From Tissierella sp. (GTDB lineage Bacteria; Bacillota; Clostridia; Tissierellales; Tissierellaceae), in the NCBI RefSeq assembly GCF_031460495.1, contig NZ_JAVKTS010000004.1:244023-308022 (forward strand): a stretch of 64,000 nucleotides of DNA, written 5' to 3'. Made by a program: the position numbers and the translations under genes. Positions 8,649 to 18,326 of the stretch are shown one piece after another; within the stretch, counting starts at the first letter, position 1, and every line of letters starts with the position of its first letter. The notes beneath the pieces were generated by a model, which saw only the letters and a program-made list of their open reading frames with translations, had not been told where the DNA came from and searched no databases.

Positions 8649-9881
8649 ATGACATATAAAAAAAGTGTTATTATTTTATTTATCTTGAGTTGTTTCTTAT
8701 TTGTAGGGTGTCAAGAAAAATCTTTAGATGAGGATAATAATTCAAGTAAGGATGATATTGGACATATTGAAAATGACCACATGGTTCCAATAGATGATAG
8801 AATTAAATCAATGTCAATAGAAGAAAAAATAGGTCAGTTAATAGTGGTAGGATTTGACGGAAGTAGCATAAATGAAGAGGCAATTGAGTTTATTGAGGAT
8901 CTAAAGGTTGGAGGATTTATATTATTTTCAAGAAATATAATAGATGAAAACTCGGTGTTAGGACTGTTAAACAATCTTAAAGAAGCTAATTCTAATAATG
9001 ATATCCCATTATTATTATCTATAGATGAAGAAGGCGGGATGGTTAGTAGATTACCTAAGTCATTTGTAAAGCTACCAGATGCAATGACAGTAGGAAATAA
9101 AAATGATGAAGAAATTTCTTATGGTTTTGGCAAGATGTTAGGAGACAGAGTAAAAGCATTGGGATTCAATACGAATTTTGCACCTGTATTAGATATTAAC
9201 TCTAACCCCAATAATCCTGTAATTGGAAACAGAGCTTTTGGAACTGAAGTTAATCAAGTTGTATCTAGTGGTATTCAGGTCATGAAGGGAATAAGAGAAA
9301 GTGGAGTAATCCCAGCAGTAAAACATTTTCCAGGACATGGAGATACAAATATTGACTCTCATATTAATTTACCTATAGTACGCAAAGATATGGATGAATT
9401 AAAATTCTTTGAACTATTGCCTTTTATATCAGCTATTGAAGAAGATGTAGAGATGATTATGGTAGCACATATATTATACCCTGAGATAGATAAGGACTAC
9501 CCTGCCACTATGTCTTTTGAAGTAATACAAAGAACTTTAAGGGATGAATTAGGTTATGATGGTGTAATAGTATCTGATGATATGACCATGGGAGCTATAG
9601 TTAAAAATTATACTTTAGAGGATGGTGTACTACAGTTTATCAAGTCAGGTGGAGATATTGCTTTGATTTGCCACGGGAAAGATAATCCAAGAAAGGCTGT
9701 AGAAAAAATAGCTGATGCAGTAAATAGTGGAGAGTTAAGTGAAGAAGATATAGATAAGAAAGTCTATAGAATATTAAAGCTTAAAGATAAATTTAATTTG
9801 GAAGATAGCGTAATAGACAAACTAGATTTACAAGAAATAAATCATAATACTACTAAATTAATTGATGAGATTAATAGATAA
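8649..9881 (+). CDS. nagZ: Lipoprotein beta-N-acetylhexosaminidase, GH3 (NagZ-like)
   Basis: 410 residues. A lipoprotein signal (hydrophobic 6-20, lipobox FVG-C21) and a short acidic linker are followed by a glycoside hydrolase family 3 domain. The NagZ hallmark KHFPGHGDTNIDSH is at 225-238; its D236-S237-H238 corresponds to the Asp-His general acid/base dyad of B. subtilis NagZ, and VSDDMTMGAI (308-317) holds the nucleophile Asp. It removes N-acetylglucosamine from muropeptides. The two-domain Bacillus enzyme is ~640 residues, so this is the catalytic domain only. As a lipoprotein it acts outside the cell in wall turnover. It is followed by addB after 21 bases. Confidence 0.9.
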   Translation: MTYKKSVIILFILSCFLFVGCQEKSLDEDNNSSKDDIGHIENDHMVPIDDRIKSMSIEEKIGQLIVVGFDGSSINEEAIEFIEDLKVGGFILFSRNIIDENSVLGLLNNLKEANSNNDIPLLLSIDEEGGMVSRLPKSFVKLPDAMTVGNKNDEEISYGFGKMLGDRVKALGFNTNFAPVLDINSNPNNPVIGNRAFGTEVNQVVSSGIQVMKGIRESGVIPAVKHFPGHGDTNIDSHINLPIVRKDMDELKFFELLPFISAIEEDVEMIMVAHILYPEIDKDYPATMSFEVIQRTLRDELGYDGVIVSDDMTMGAIVKNYTLEDGVLQFIKSGGDIALICHGKDNPRKAVEKIADAVNSGELSEEDIDKKVYRILKLKDKFNLEDSVIDKLDLQEINHNTTKLIDEINR

Positions 9882-9902
9882 TGGACAATAAAAGGGGAGA
9901 AT

Positions 9903-12900
9903 ATGATGTCTGATAGAATTGTATATTTAGGACCTTTTAATAATAAGAAAAAAGATGATTTAATAAATAAAGCATTAAAAAGCTTGAAAAGCAAGGACGG
10001 TGATAAGTTTTACTACTTATTGCCAAATGGTGAGTTACTAACAGATTATAGAAGGAAATTCATAAACCATGTTGAAAAATCATTTGAGATTAATTTATTT
10101 ACTTTTGATAATGTAGTCAAAGATATATTAAGAGATGAAATTTATTTAACTATAAATGATGCTATGAAGGATTTAATCATAAAAAAGGTAATTAATAAAC
10201 TAAAAGATGAAGGGAAAATCATATATTATAAGGATTTTATTTCTATGGAAGGATTTATAGAGACTTTATCTAGTATAATAGGTGAGATAAAAAGGTCATT
10301 AGTTTATCCAAAGGACTATCTAAATAATTGTCCTAGTAAAATAAATTATAAAGAAATAGGACTTATATACTCTGGATATGAGAATTGTCTAGATGAGTTA
10401 AATTTATTAGATAGAGAAGCTGCTTATTTCAAAGCAATAGAAAAATTAAAGAATAACAACAATTATTTTAATAACTTAGATTATATAATTATTGATGAAT
10501 TCTATGATTTTCGACCTATTGAAATTGATATAATAAAAGAATTATGCAAGTCTAATATAGATATATACATAAACATCCCCTTTGATATGAAGTCTAAGTT
10601 ATCAACTATTAAAGATACAATAGAGACATTAAGTGGGCTAAAATTTGATATAGAATATATAGAGAAAGATGAGATGACAGACTTTGAGTTAATAGGCTAT
10701 AACTTTTTTAACGAAGAAACAATATCCTTAGAATATAATAATAATTTAACTCTAATTAACTCCCCTTCAATCTATATTGAATTAAAAAGGATTTTTGAGG
10801 AGATAAAAAGACTTCATAGAGATGGAAGAGAATTAAATAGAATGTCTATAGTACTGTTAAATGAAGAATATAAAGATATACTCTTCGAAGTAGCTAAGGA
10901 AGAAAATACACCTATAAGTTTACAAAAGGAAGTTCCACTAATTGAAATTCCTTTAATCAAAGAATTTTTAAATATAATTGATACTAAGGTAAGTAATCTT
11001 AGTAAAACTACTGTAGTCAATAGAATTAAATCACATTATTTTAATATAGTGGATAATGAATTGAAAGATAAGTTAGAATTTATTTTAAGAAAGTTAAATT
11101 TCAGCAATCTTGATGAATTAATAGGGTTATTTGCCAATGAAAACAGTTTAAATATCTCTGCCGACAGTATAGAACCTATTAGTGAAGTAATAGATATAAT
11201 TTTAGATGAAATGAAGTTGATTGCAGACAGCAACTCTGTACTGAATTATAATAGTATTTTTAAGGCGAGGATTGAGTACTATTGTTTAAATGATAAAATT
11301 GCAGATAGATATAGTAAGGATAAAGATTTCAACTTGTTTTATAGGGATAAATCAGCTTTGGAAAAATTACACGAAATAATTGATAGTATGGAGCAAATTT
11401 CTATGCTTATGGCAGAGATCTCAATTGAAGATTATTATGAAGCTTTAACTAGATTAATTCAAGATGAGACCGTTTTAGATCAAGATGGAAATCTAAATGG
11501 CGTAAAAATATTTAATTTAATAAACAGTAGAGGATTTAACCACGATATTGTATTTATTACTGGTTTGTCAGAACAGCAATATCCTGTAATACAAAGGAAT
11601 GATTTTTTTATAAATGATGATAATTGCCATGAATTAAGAAAAATCGGATTGGATTATAAAAATTATCATGAAAGGTTAAATAACGAAGCAATAAAGTTTG
11701 CAGCATTAATATCTTCTTGTATAGATAGAGCATATTTATCATATAGTGGAGATTCAACTGAAACCAGTCTCCCATCTATGTTTTTAGATGAAGTACTAAG
11801 TATGTTTAATGGAGAAAATACAGAGGAAAAAATACAATCAATTGATATCGATATAGATTATTTACTTAAGGATTCTATAGAAAATATAACGACTATAGAA
11901 GAACTGTCTAATTATTTAGTTTTAAATCACCATAATGATATGTCAAATCAATCCTTGGGATATTTTTCTCTTCATAATTCCATTGATGGAAAGCGATTCG
12001 AAGATATTAATCATAAGGTCTTTAGTGAATATAAAAGGCATGAGGAAACATTCAATGAATATAGTGGAATGATTAGCGATGAATTAATTATTCAGGACAT
12101 AAAAGAATTATTAAAAGACAAAGTATATTCAAATACTTATTTGGAAGCCTATGGTAGATGCCCATATTACTTTTTACTGAGTAATTTACTTAATGTAGAG
12201 GAAATGGAAAGAAGTTTTGAAGAATATAGCCCTATGGATGTAGGAAATATTTATCATGATGTTCTAAGACATTACTATCATGCATACAAAGAAGATATAT
12301 CTAAGCATGTCGCGGGAGAAAAACTATTCTTGGTAGAAGATTCTTTGGATTATTTAATGGAACTTGTAGAAACATATTCTAGAAATCATGATTTGAACTC
12401 ACAAAACAAGCATAGTCAACTAATCATTGAAAATACCTATGACAGATTAAGAGAATTCATAGAAAAGGATATAATAAGGATAACAAATTCTAGTGAAAAG
12501 CTAGTGCCCCATAGCTTTGAGGTAGAATTTGGCGGATATAATAAGTTTATTCTTGATTTAGACAATGGAAAGATAGAAATTAGAGGGAAGATAGATAGAA
12601 TTGACAAGATTTTAGGAGAAGATAAATATACAATAATGGACTATAAGAGTAGTTCCTATGGAATTTATGATGTGGATAGTATGGAAAAGGGTATATCATT
12701 ACAATTACCTATTTATATCTTGTCTCAAGAAGATAAAAAGGTAGTAGCAGGTCTATACGGAATAATAGCAAATGGAGATTTTGAGGTTAAATTAGGTTTG
12801 CTAGAAGAAACAAAAATGATAAATAGTAGAAACAAAGGAGCTTTAGATACTGAAGAATGGGACAAGCTAATGGAGACAACTAAGGCTAATATAAATAGAT

Positions 12901-13010
12901 TCGTAACAGGAATGTTCAATGGAGATTTTTCAGTTAATCCTATGGAATGTTCTCCTTATTGCATCTACAAAGATATTTGTAGATATGAAGAACAATTGGA
13001 GGTGGAGTAA
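9903..13010 (+). CDS. addB: AddB subunit of AddAB helicase-nuclease (RexB-like)
   Basis: 1035 residues. The C-terminal PD-(D/E)XK nuclease is seen as GKIDRIDKILG followed by IMDYKSS. The iron-sulfur staple of AddB is complete: C753 (YGRCPYY) with C1016, C1020 and C1026. By contrast the N-terminal Walker A loop of AddB is missing: where GxxGxGKS is expected the sequence is YLGPFNNKKKDDLIN. Loss of this loop is known for RexB of lactic bacteria. With AddA it processes double-strand breaks for RecA loading. Its stop codon overlaps the addA start by one base. Start ATG 9903 or 9906; both fit the AAAAGGGGAG site. Confidence 0.92.
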   Translation: MMSDRIVYLGPFNNKKKDDLINKALKSLKSKDGDKFYYLLPNGELLTDYRRKFINHVEKSFEINLFTFDNVVKDILRDEIYLTINDAMKDLIIKKVINKLKDEGKIIYYKDFISMEGFIETLSSIIGEIKRSLVYPKDYLNNCPSKINYKEIGLIYSGYENCLDELNLLDREAAYFKAIEKLKNNNNYFNNLDYIIIDEFYDFRPIEIDIIKELCKSNIDIYINIPFDMKSKLSTIKDTIETLSGLKFDIEYIEKDEMTDFELIGYNFFNEETISLEYNNNLTLINSPSIYIELKRIFEEIKRLHRDGRELNRMSIVLLNEEYKDILFEVAKEENTPISLQKEVPLIEIPLIKEFLNIIDTKVSNLSKTTVVNRIKSHYFNIVDNELKDKLEFILRKLNFSNLDELIGLFANENSLNISADSIEPISEVIDIILDEMKLIADSNSVLNYNSIFKARIEYYCLNDKIADRYSKDKDFNLFYRDKSALEKLHEIIDSMEQISMLMAEISIEDYYEALTRLIQDETVLDQDGNLNGVKIFNLINSRGFNHDIVFITGLSEQQYPVIQRNDFFINDDNCHELRKIGLDYKNYHERLNNEAIKFAALISSCIDRAYLSYSGDSTETSLPSMFLDEVLSMFNGENTEEKIQSIDIDIDYLLKDSIENITTIEELSNYLVLNHHNDMSNQSLGYFSLHNSIDGKRFEDINHKVFSEYKRHEETFNEYSGMISDELIIQDIKELLKDKVYSNTYLEAYGRCPYYFLLSNLLNVEEMERSFEEYSPMDVGNIYHDVLRHYYHAYKEDISKHVAGEKLFLVEDSLDYLMELVETYSRNHDLNSQNKHSQLIIENTYDRLREFIEKDIIRITNSSEKLVPHSFEVEFGGYNKFILDLDNGKIEIRGKIDRIDKILGEDKYTIMDYKSSSYGIYDVDSMEKGISLQLPIYILSQEDKKVVAGLYGIIANGDFEVKLGLLEETKMINSRNKGALDTEEWDKLMETTKANINRFVTGMFNGDFSVNPMECSPYCIYKDICRYEEQLEVE

Positions 13011-16000
13011 TGAGTCTCAATGATCCTCAGCAAATTGCAATTAATACAATAGATAAGAATGTGGCTGTTAATGCTGGAGCAGGTACTGGAAAAACAAAGG
13101 TTCTAACGGAAAGATTTGTACACATATTAGAAAATGGGAATCTTGAGGATGGAAAAGAGATAGAGTCCATTGTAGCTATTACTTTTACCAAAAAGGCTAC
13201 ACAAGAAATGACTGATAGAATTAGAAAAGAAATTAGAAAGAATTTTAGTAAAGGTTCTAAATGGAGAATGTATTATAGGGATATGGACAAATCAAATATT
13301 TCTACTATCCATAGTTTTTGCGCAAAAATCCTAAGAGAAAATCCAATAGAAGCAAAATTAGACCCTCTATTTGAAGTTTTGGAAGATAGTGTATCAACTA
13401 AACTTCTCAAAGAATCTATTAGGGAAGTTCTAAATAATGGTATAGAAAAAGATGAAGAAGTATATAAGTTGTTGAGATTATTCAAGAAAAATAGTACTGA
13501 TTTTATAGTAAATGATTTCTACGATGTCTACAACAAAATTAGAACTGTAGGTATCTCTTTCGAAGAGTTGAAGGAGAAGTCATTAGATTATATTAAAAAG
13601 CTTAAAATAGAAGAATCTGATTTAATAATCATAAAAGAAACCTTCCATTATCTAATAGATAAGCTTCCGAAGAATTCAAAGATATATAAATTAAGGGAAG
13701 ATGTAAATTGGATAAGATTTATAGAAGGAGATTATGATGAAAATGAATTGCCTAAGATTTTAGCATATCTTTACGATAATATTGGAACAAGCACAAAAGA
13801 ACCAGAGAAGATTGACCTATTGAAAAAAACTATGGCAAAAACCCTTCTAGGTTCAGAAGTAAATAATATTAATTACTATAATACTGTTTTAGATTTGCTT
13901 ATAGATATAAATATTAACTATGATTTAAAAAAGAGAGAAATAGGGGGATTAGATTATGATGATCTTCAGATAATGGTTTTAAAACTACTAGATAACGAAT
14001 TTATTAGAAATATGTATCAAGATAAGTTTAAATATATAATGATTGATGAGTTTCAAGATACAAATGAACTACAAAAAAACATATTTTATAAACTAGCAAC
14101 AGTTAATAAAAAATTAGATAAATCAAATCTGTTTGTTGTAGGGGATCCAAAACAATCTATATATGGATTTAGAGGAGCAGACTTAGATGTTTTTTATGAT
14201 GTAATAGAAGATATTAAACTTATTTCTAATGAAGATACAATTACCTTACAAAAAAACTATAGGACTGTAGGTACGGTAATTAGTTTTATAAATAATATAT
14301 TTGGACAGTTAATGCCAAATAAATATTCACCGTTAAAAGAATTTCATATATCAGAAAATCAAATAGATGTGGAAATATTAGAAAATATTAATCTTCAGGT
14401 ACCAATAGGTCAGAATCAAAACAATTATTATAGACATTTTGAGGCAGAACTCATTGCAAAAAGAATAAAGGAATTAGTAATATCAAAAAAGTTTAAATAT
14501 GGTGATTTTGCAATATTGTTTAGAGCTACAACAAGAAATCATATATATGAAGATGCTTTAAAGAACTTTGGTATACCTTATTACAATTCTGGAGGTAAGA
14601 GATTTTTTCTACAACAAGAAATATTGGATTTAATTAATGCATTAAAATCTATCAGTAACCCCTATGATACTATTGCAACCATAGGATTTTTAAGATCGCC
14701 TTTAATAGGACTTTCCGATAGAATTATATATTGGATACTTAAGTCTAAGGACTCTACAGTATATAATTCCTTGGTAGAAGTAGAAAACAATTCTTACTTA
14801 AGTGATGAGGAGAAAAGGTCTATAATAGATGCAAGAAGTTTGATTGATGAATTATATTTAATGAAAAACTTATATGACTTATCAAAATTAGTAGATACCT
14901 TGATTAGTAAAACCTATTTCATACAATCTTTACTTTTAAAACAGGGAGGAAAACAATCTGTAGCTAATGTATATAAGTTTAGAGATATTGTGAAGGAGTA
15001 TGAAAAAAGAAATATTGCTACTATGGAAGATTTCATTGATTACCTTGAGGAATCAAAGGAAAGAGATGAATCACAAGGTAAAACTGAATCAGAGAATGCA
15101 GATGTGGTTAAGATACTAACTATACACAAATCAAAGGGATTACAATTTCCAGTGGTTATAGTTCCTGAAATGTCCACATCTGGTAGAGGTAATTATCCAA
15201 ATATACTATTTGATAAAAACATAGGAATAGGTGTCCAATTTGGAAGCACTAGAGCCTTATATGACAGTATACGCAAAGAAGCAGATAGAAAAGATAAAGA
15301 GGAAAGAGAGAGAATTCTATATGTTGCAATGACAAGGGCAGAGAAGATGCTTATTTTAGGGAATCAAGGTAAGGACAGTGGCTTTAAAAAGATGATAAAA
15401 GATTTGATAAATCCCGATCAATGCAAAATAATATCGGATATTGATATGGATATGGAAGGGTATTCTTCAGTTAATTTGATTAATAAAGAATTAGTTAATC
15501 ACAGAGAAAGTACGAATGTACAGTTACCCCTATTGTATCAGATTTCTGATCATAATAAGAAGACCCTAGAGCGGTTTAGTATAAGTCAGTATTTAAGCTT
15601 TATAGATTGTAACAGAAAATTTTATATGGATTACTATAGAAAAATTGTTACCTATGAAGAACCAAATGAAAAATCTAATAATGATTCCTACCTAACAGGT
15701 TTAGAGAAAGGAAATATTATACACAAGTTTATTGAACACTATAAATTAGGAATGGATCAAAAGATTTTGTTGGAAAAGGTATGTAAATCATTTGGTACAA
15801 ACTATAATGATAGTATATATGAGAAATTAACACCCTACATTAATAATTACCTAAAGGAATATAATGAAGATTATGATCAAATATATATTGAAAAACCATT
15901 TTATTTAAAAATTAAGGATAGTTTTATCACCGGAGTAATTGATAGAGTAAATATAAAAAATGGTAAAGCTGAAATTATTGATTTTAAGACCAATAGAGTA

Positions 16001-16285
16001 ACAAATAAAAATGAACTAATAAATCATTATTTACCTCAATTACAGTTATATGCCTATGTTGTCAAAGAGGTAATGGAGATAGAATTAGATAGCGTAGGAA
16101 TACTATTCTTAGAAGATGGAGAATTTGTTAAAATATCAATTAATGAAAGAAGTCTGGAAGAAAATATTTCTCGTATAGAAAGTTTTATAGACTTTGTATC
16201 TAATAATAGTAATATTTTAAATTATATGAAGAATGATAGAAATTGTAATTTTTGTGAACATAAATCTATTTGTAGTTTAACATAG
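13010..16285 (+). CDS. addA: AddA subunit of AddAB helicase-nuclease
   Basis: 1091 residues. UvrD-type helicase with Walker A AGAGTGKT at 22-29, DEFQDTN (motif II), GDPKQSIYGFRGAD (motif III), TIHKSKGLQFPVV (motif V) and YVAMTRAEK (motif VI), followed by a RecB-type nuclease domain with GVIDRVNIKNGKAEIIDFKT. It is the 3'-5' motor and one of the two nucleases of the AddAB break-processing complex. Odd feature: C867 (FIDCNRKFY) plus C1079, C1082 and C1088 at the extreme C-terminus reproduce the four-cysteine pattern normally ascribed only to AddB. Start overlaps the addB stop (TAATG), indicating translational coupling. Confidence 0.95.
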   Translation: MSLNDPQQIAINTIDKNVAVNAGAGTGKTKVLTERFVHILENGNLEDGKEIESIVAITFTKKATQEMTDRIRKEIRKNFSKGSKWRMYYRDMDKSNISTIHSFCAKILRENPIEAKLDPLFEVLEDSVSTKLLKESIREVLNNGIEKDEEVYKLLRLFKKNSTDFIVNDFYDVYNKIRTVGISFEELKEKSLDYIKKLKIEESDLIIIKETFHYLIDKLPKNSKIYKLREDVNWIRFIEGDYDENELPKILAYLYDNIGTSTKEPEKIDLLKKTMAKTLLGSEVNNINYYNTVLDLLIDININYDLKKREIGGLDYDDLQIMVLKLLDNEFIRNMYQDKFKYIMIDEFQDTNELQKNIFYKLATVNKKLDKSNLFVVGDPKQSIYGFRGADLDVFYDVIEDIKLISNEDTITLQKNYRTVGTVISFINNIFGQLMPNKYSPLKEFHISENQIDVEILENINLQVPIGQNQNNYYRHFEAELIAKRIKELVISKKFKYGDFAILFRATTRNHIYEDALKNFGIPYYNSGGKRFFLQQEILDLINALKSISNPYDTIATIGFLRSPLIGLSDRIIYWILKSKDSTVYNSLVEVENNSYLSDEEKRSIIDARSLIDELYLMKNLYDLSKLVDTLISKTYFIQSLLLKQGGKQSVANVYKFRDIVKEYEKRNIATMEDFIDYLEESKERDESQGKTESENADVVKILTIHKSKGLQFPVVIVPEMSTSGRGNYPNILFDKNIGIGVQFGSTRALYDSIRKEADRKDKEERERILYVAMTRAEKMLILGNQGKDSGFKKMIKDLINPDQCKIISDIDMDMEGYSSVNLINKELVNHRESTNVQLPLLYQISDHNKKTLERFSISQYLSFIDCNRKFYMDYYRKIVTYEEPNEKSNNDSYLTGLEKGNIIHKFIEHYKLGMDQKILLEKVCKSFGTNYNDSIYEKLTPYINNYLKEYNEDYDQIYIEKPFYLKIKDSFITGVIDRVNIKNGKAEIIDFKTNRVTNKNELINHYLPQLQLYAYVVKEVMEIELDSVGILFLEDGEFVKISINERSLEENISRIESFIDFVSNNSNILNYMKNDRNCNFCEHKSICSLT

Positions 16286-16302
16286 AATTAGGAGGTGCAA
16301 TA

Positions 16303-16506
16303 TTGATAATAGGAATAGGATTTGTTGCCATAGGTATATTTATATATATAAGAGAAAACTATGATATAGATATTGTAGATGGAGAAAAAGTCTTTAATAA
16401 AAAGGATAAAAGCAAGAAGGATCTAAAATATAAGTACAATATGTTAGTGTGTATTTTTTCTTTACTGCTAGGAATATATAGGATTATTAATTCAATTATA
16501 TATTAA
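16303..16506 (+). CDS. Small two-segment membrane protein
   Basis: 67 residues from TTG 16303 behind AGGAGGTG. Two hydrophobic stretches (about 1-15 and 47-66) flank a charged, lysine-rich middle, giving a likely hairpin in the membrane. I do not recognise a family. It sits 17 bases after addA and 15 bases before the next membrane protein, so it belongs to the same transcript. Function unknown. Confidence 0.65.
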   Translation: MIIGIGFVAIGIFIYIRENYDIDIVDGEKVFNKKDKSKKDLKYKYNMLVCIFSLLLGIYRIINSIIY

Positions 16507-16521
16507 GGTGGCCTAATTATT

Positions 16522-18324
16522 ATGAGAAAAACTCTTACCATTATATTTTTAATTTTAATTATATTTTTACCTGCCAATTCCTTGGCGGAGGAAATAAAAA
16601 CAATATTAGTTATCGTTGATGAATTACCATTCAACATAGTTGAGAAGCTTTCTTTAGAGAAGTATGGAATAGGTCTAGTAAATTTAAAGACAAGGTCATC
16701 ATACTCAGAAGAAGGATTGTATTTATCCATAAATACAGGTAGAAAACTAAGTTTAGCTGAAGTTGGGAAAAAAAATTCTGGTATTGAATATATAGGAGAT
16801 ATCTTAGAGAAAGAGAAGGTTTCTTATATAGGAGAAGGTAAAGAGGATTTAGTAGTTGTGAATAATGCCAAGAAAGTTAATTATAGGGAAGACACCTTAA
16901 TATATGATCTTGAATGGTTAGTAAAAAACACAGATAATATGCTGAGTAAATCGAATTTATTAAGTTTGGGATATAATTTTGAAGATGAATCAAATAGAAT
17001 AGATATATTAAGTTCTTACTTAAAAAAATATAAAGACAATAGAATAATTATTCTACCTAAAAAAGCAGCTGTAGAAGATAAAAATCTTATAAACAATTAT
17101 ATAGTACCAATTATATATATAAATAAGCAGGATTCAGGAGTGTTAACAAGTTTATCTACTAATCGGGAAGGATTTATAACTTTAGAAGATATTTCTGTTC
17201 AAATAAAAAATACTTATGGATATAGCAAGAAGACAAATATAGGAAATGAGTTTCTAATGGTATCAGAAAACGAGCCATTAAAAGAAATAAAGGATATATA
17301 TACCAACACAATGAATCTGCTAATAATAGCATTTATATTTCATGGACTTACTTATTTAACACAGGGTCTATTAGGTATATGGATATTAAGGCGAAGAGAA
17401 TCAAGGGAATGGCTGAACATAGTCTATGCTTTTACTTCTACTATAATTTGTATCTCTTTAATACTAGGTTTTTTTCAATTTCATGAGAATCTGTTTTTAT
17501 ATTTGATTATTATTATTCCAATAGCTTATATAATTGCAAAGTCTGTAGTAAAGAAGAACTATGATTTTGTAAAACATATTAGTATTTTAACATATCTATT
17601 AATAGTTATTGGAACGATTTTTTATCCAAAGATGATATATAATTCTTATATGGGATTTAACAATTTAGTGTATGGAGCAAGGTATTATGGACTTAATAAT
17701 GGAATAATGGGAGTATTATTAGCTACTTCAATATTAACTTATTTCAATATTACCAAGACTATATTAAATGCAAATATAAAGAGACTTGTAGGTTTATTAA
17801 TATTCGTTTTAAATATTGTAGTGCTTTCTACAAGATATGGAGCAAATACAGGAGGATTTATTACATCCATAGCTTTATTTGGGATAATGATGTATATACT
17901 ATTTTTAAATAAAAAGATTAGTCTGAAAAATATTGTTATATTGCTATTTATAGGAGCATTAATATTTTGTTTGAATATGTATCTTGATAACATTAATGAG
18001 GGAAAATCTCATGCAATACAATTTTTTTATAGAATTAAGGAAAATGGAATTGGAGAATTTGTATCAATGGCAACATTTAAAGCTAGGGAGCTTATTAAAC
18101 TAACACTATCTCCACCCTTTTCAATTGTACTAATCTTTCAATTTATTATATTAAAAAAACTATATAAGAGATTGAAGTATAGTAAAGATATAAAAGAAGA
18201 AGCGATAATAATGATTATCACTTCTTTAATAGGTTTTGCAATAAATGATACTGGTGTTATAACTTTTATATATATGATGCATTATTTAATATTTGATTTT
18301 ATTAATAGAATTGGTATTGAATAA
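16522..18324 (+). CDS. Signal-peptide protein with extracytoplasmic domain and polytopic membrane region
   Basis: 600 residues. A signal peptide (about 1-22, cleaved near NSLAEE) leads into a soluble domain of ~240 residues (LVIVDELPFNIVEKL, GLYLSINTGRK) that has the flavour of a degenerate alkaline-phosphatase-superfamily domain, without recognisable metal ligands. From ~265 to the end there are about ten hydrophobic segments, with conserved-looking polar loops ARYYGLNNGIMG, STRYGANTGGF and NDTGVI. I recall similar proteins in other Firmicutes but know no function. It is the last gene of the addBA run and converges on the MFS gene with only 2 bases between stops and no hairpin. Confidence 0.75.
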   Translation: MRKTLTIIFLILIIFLPANSLAEEIKTILVIVDELPFNIVEKLSLEKYGIGLVNLKTRSSYSEEGLYLSINTGRKLSLAEVGKKNSGIEYIGDILEKEKVSYIGEGKEDLVVVNNAKKVNYREDTLIYDLEWLVKNTDNMLSKSNLLSLGYNFEDESNRIDILSSYLKKYKDNRIIILPKKAAVEDKNLINNYIVPIIYINKQDSGVLTSLSTNREGFITLEDISVQIKNTYGYSKKTNIGNEFLMVSENEPLKEIKDIYTNTMNLLIIAFIFHGLTYLTQGLLGIWILRRRESREWLNIVYAFTSTIICISLILGFFQFHENLFLYLIIIIPIAYIIAKSVVKKNYDFVKHISILTYLLIVIGTIFYPKMIYNSYMGFNNLVYGARYYGLNNGIMGVLLATSILTYFNITKTILNANIKRLVGLLIFVLNIVVLSTRYGANTGGFITSIALFGIMMYILFLNKKISLKNIVILLFIGALIFCLNMYLDNINEGKSHAIQFFYRIKENGIGEFVSMATFKARELIKLTLSPPFSIVLIFQFIILKKLYKRLKYSKDIKEEAIIMIITSLIGFAINDTGVITFIYMMHYLIFDFINRIGIE

Positions 18325-18326
18325 TT

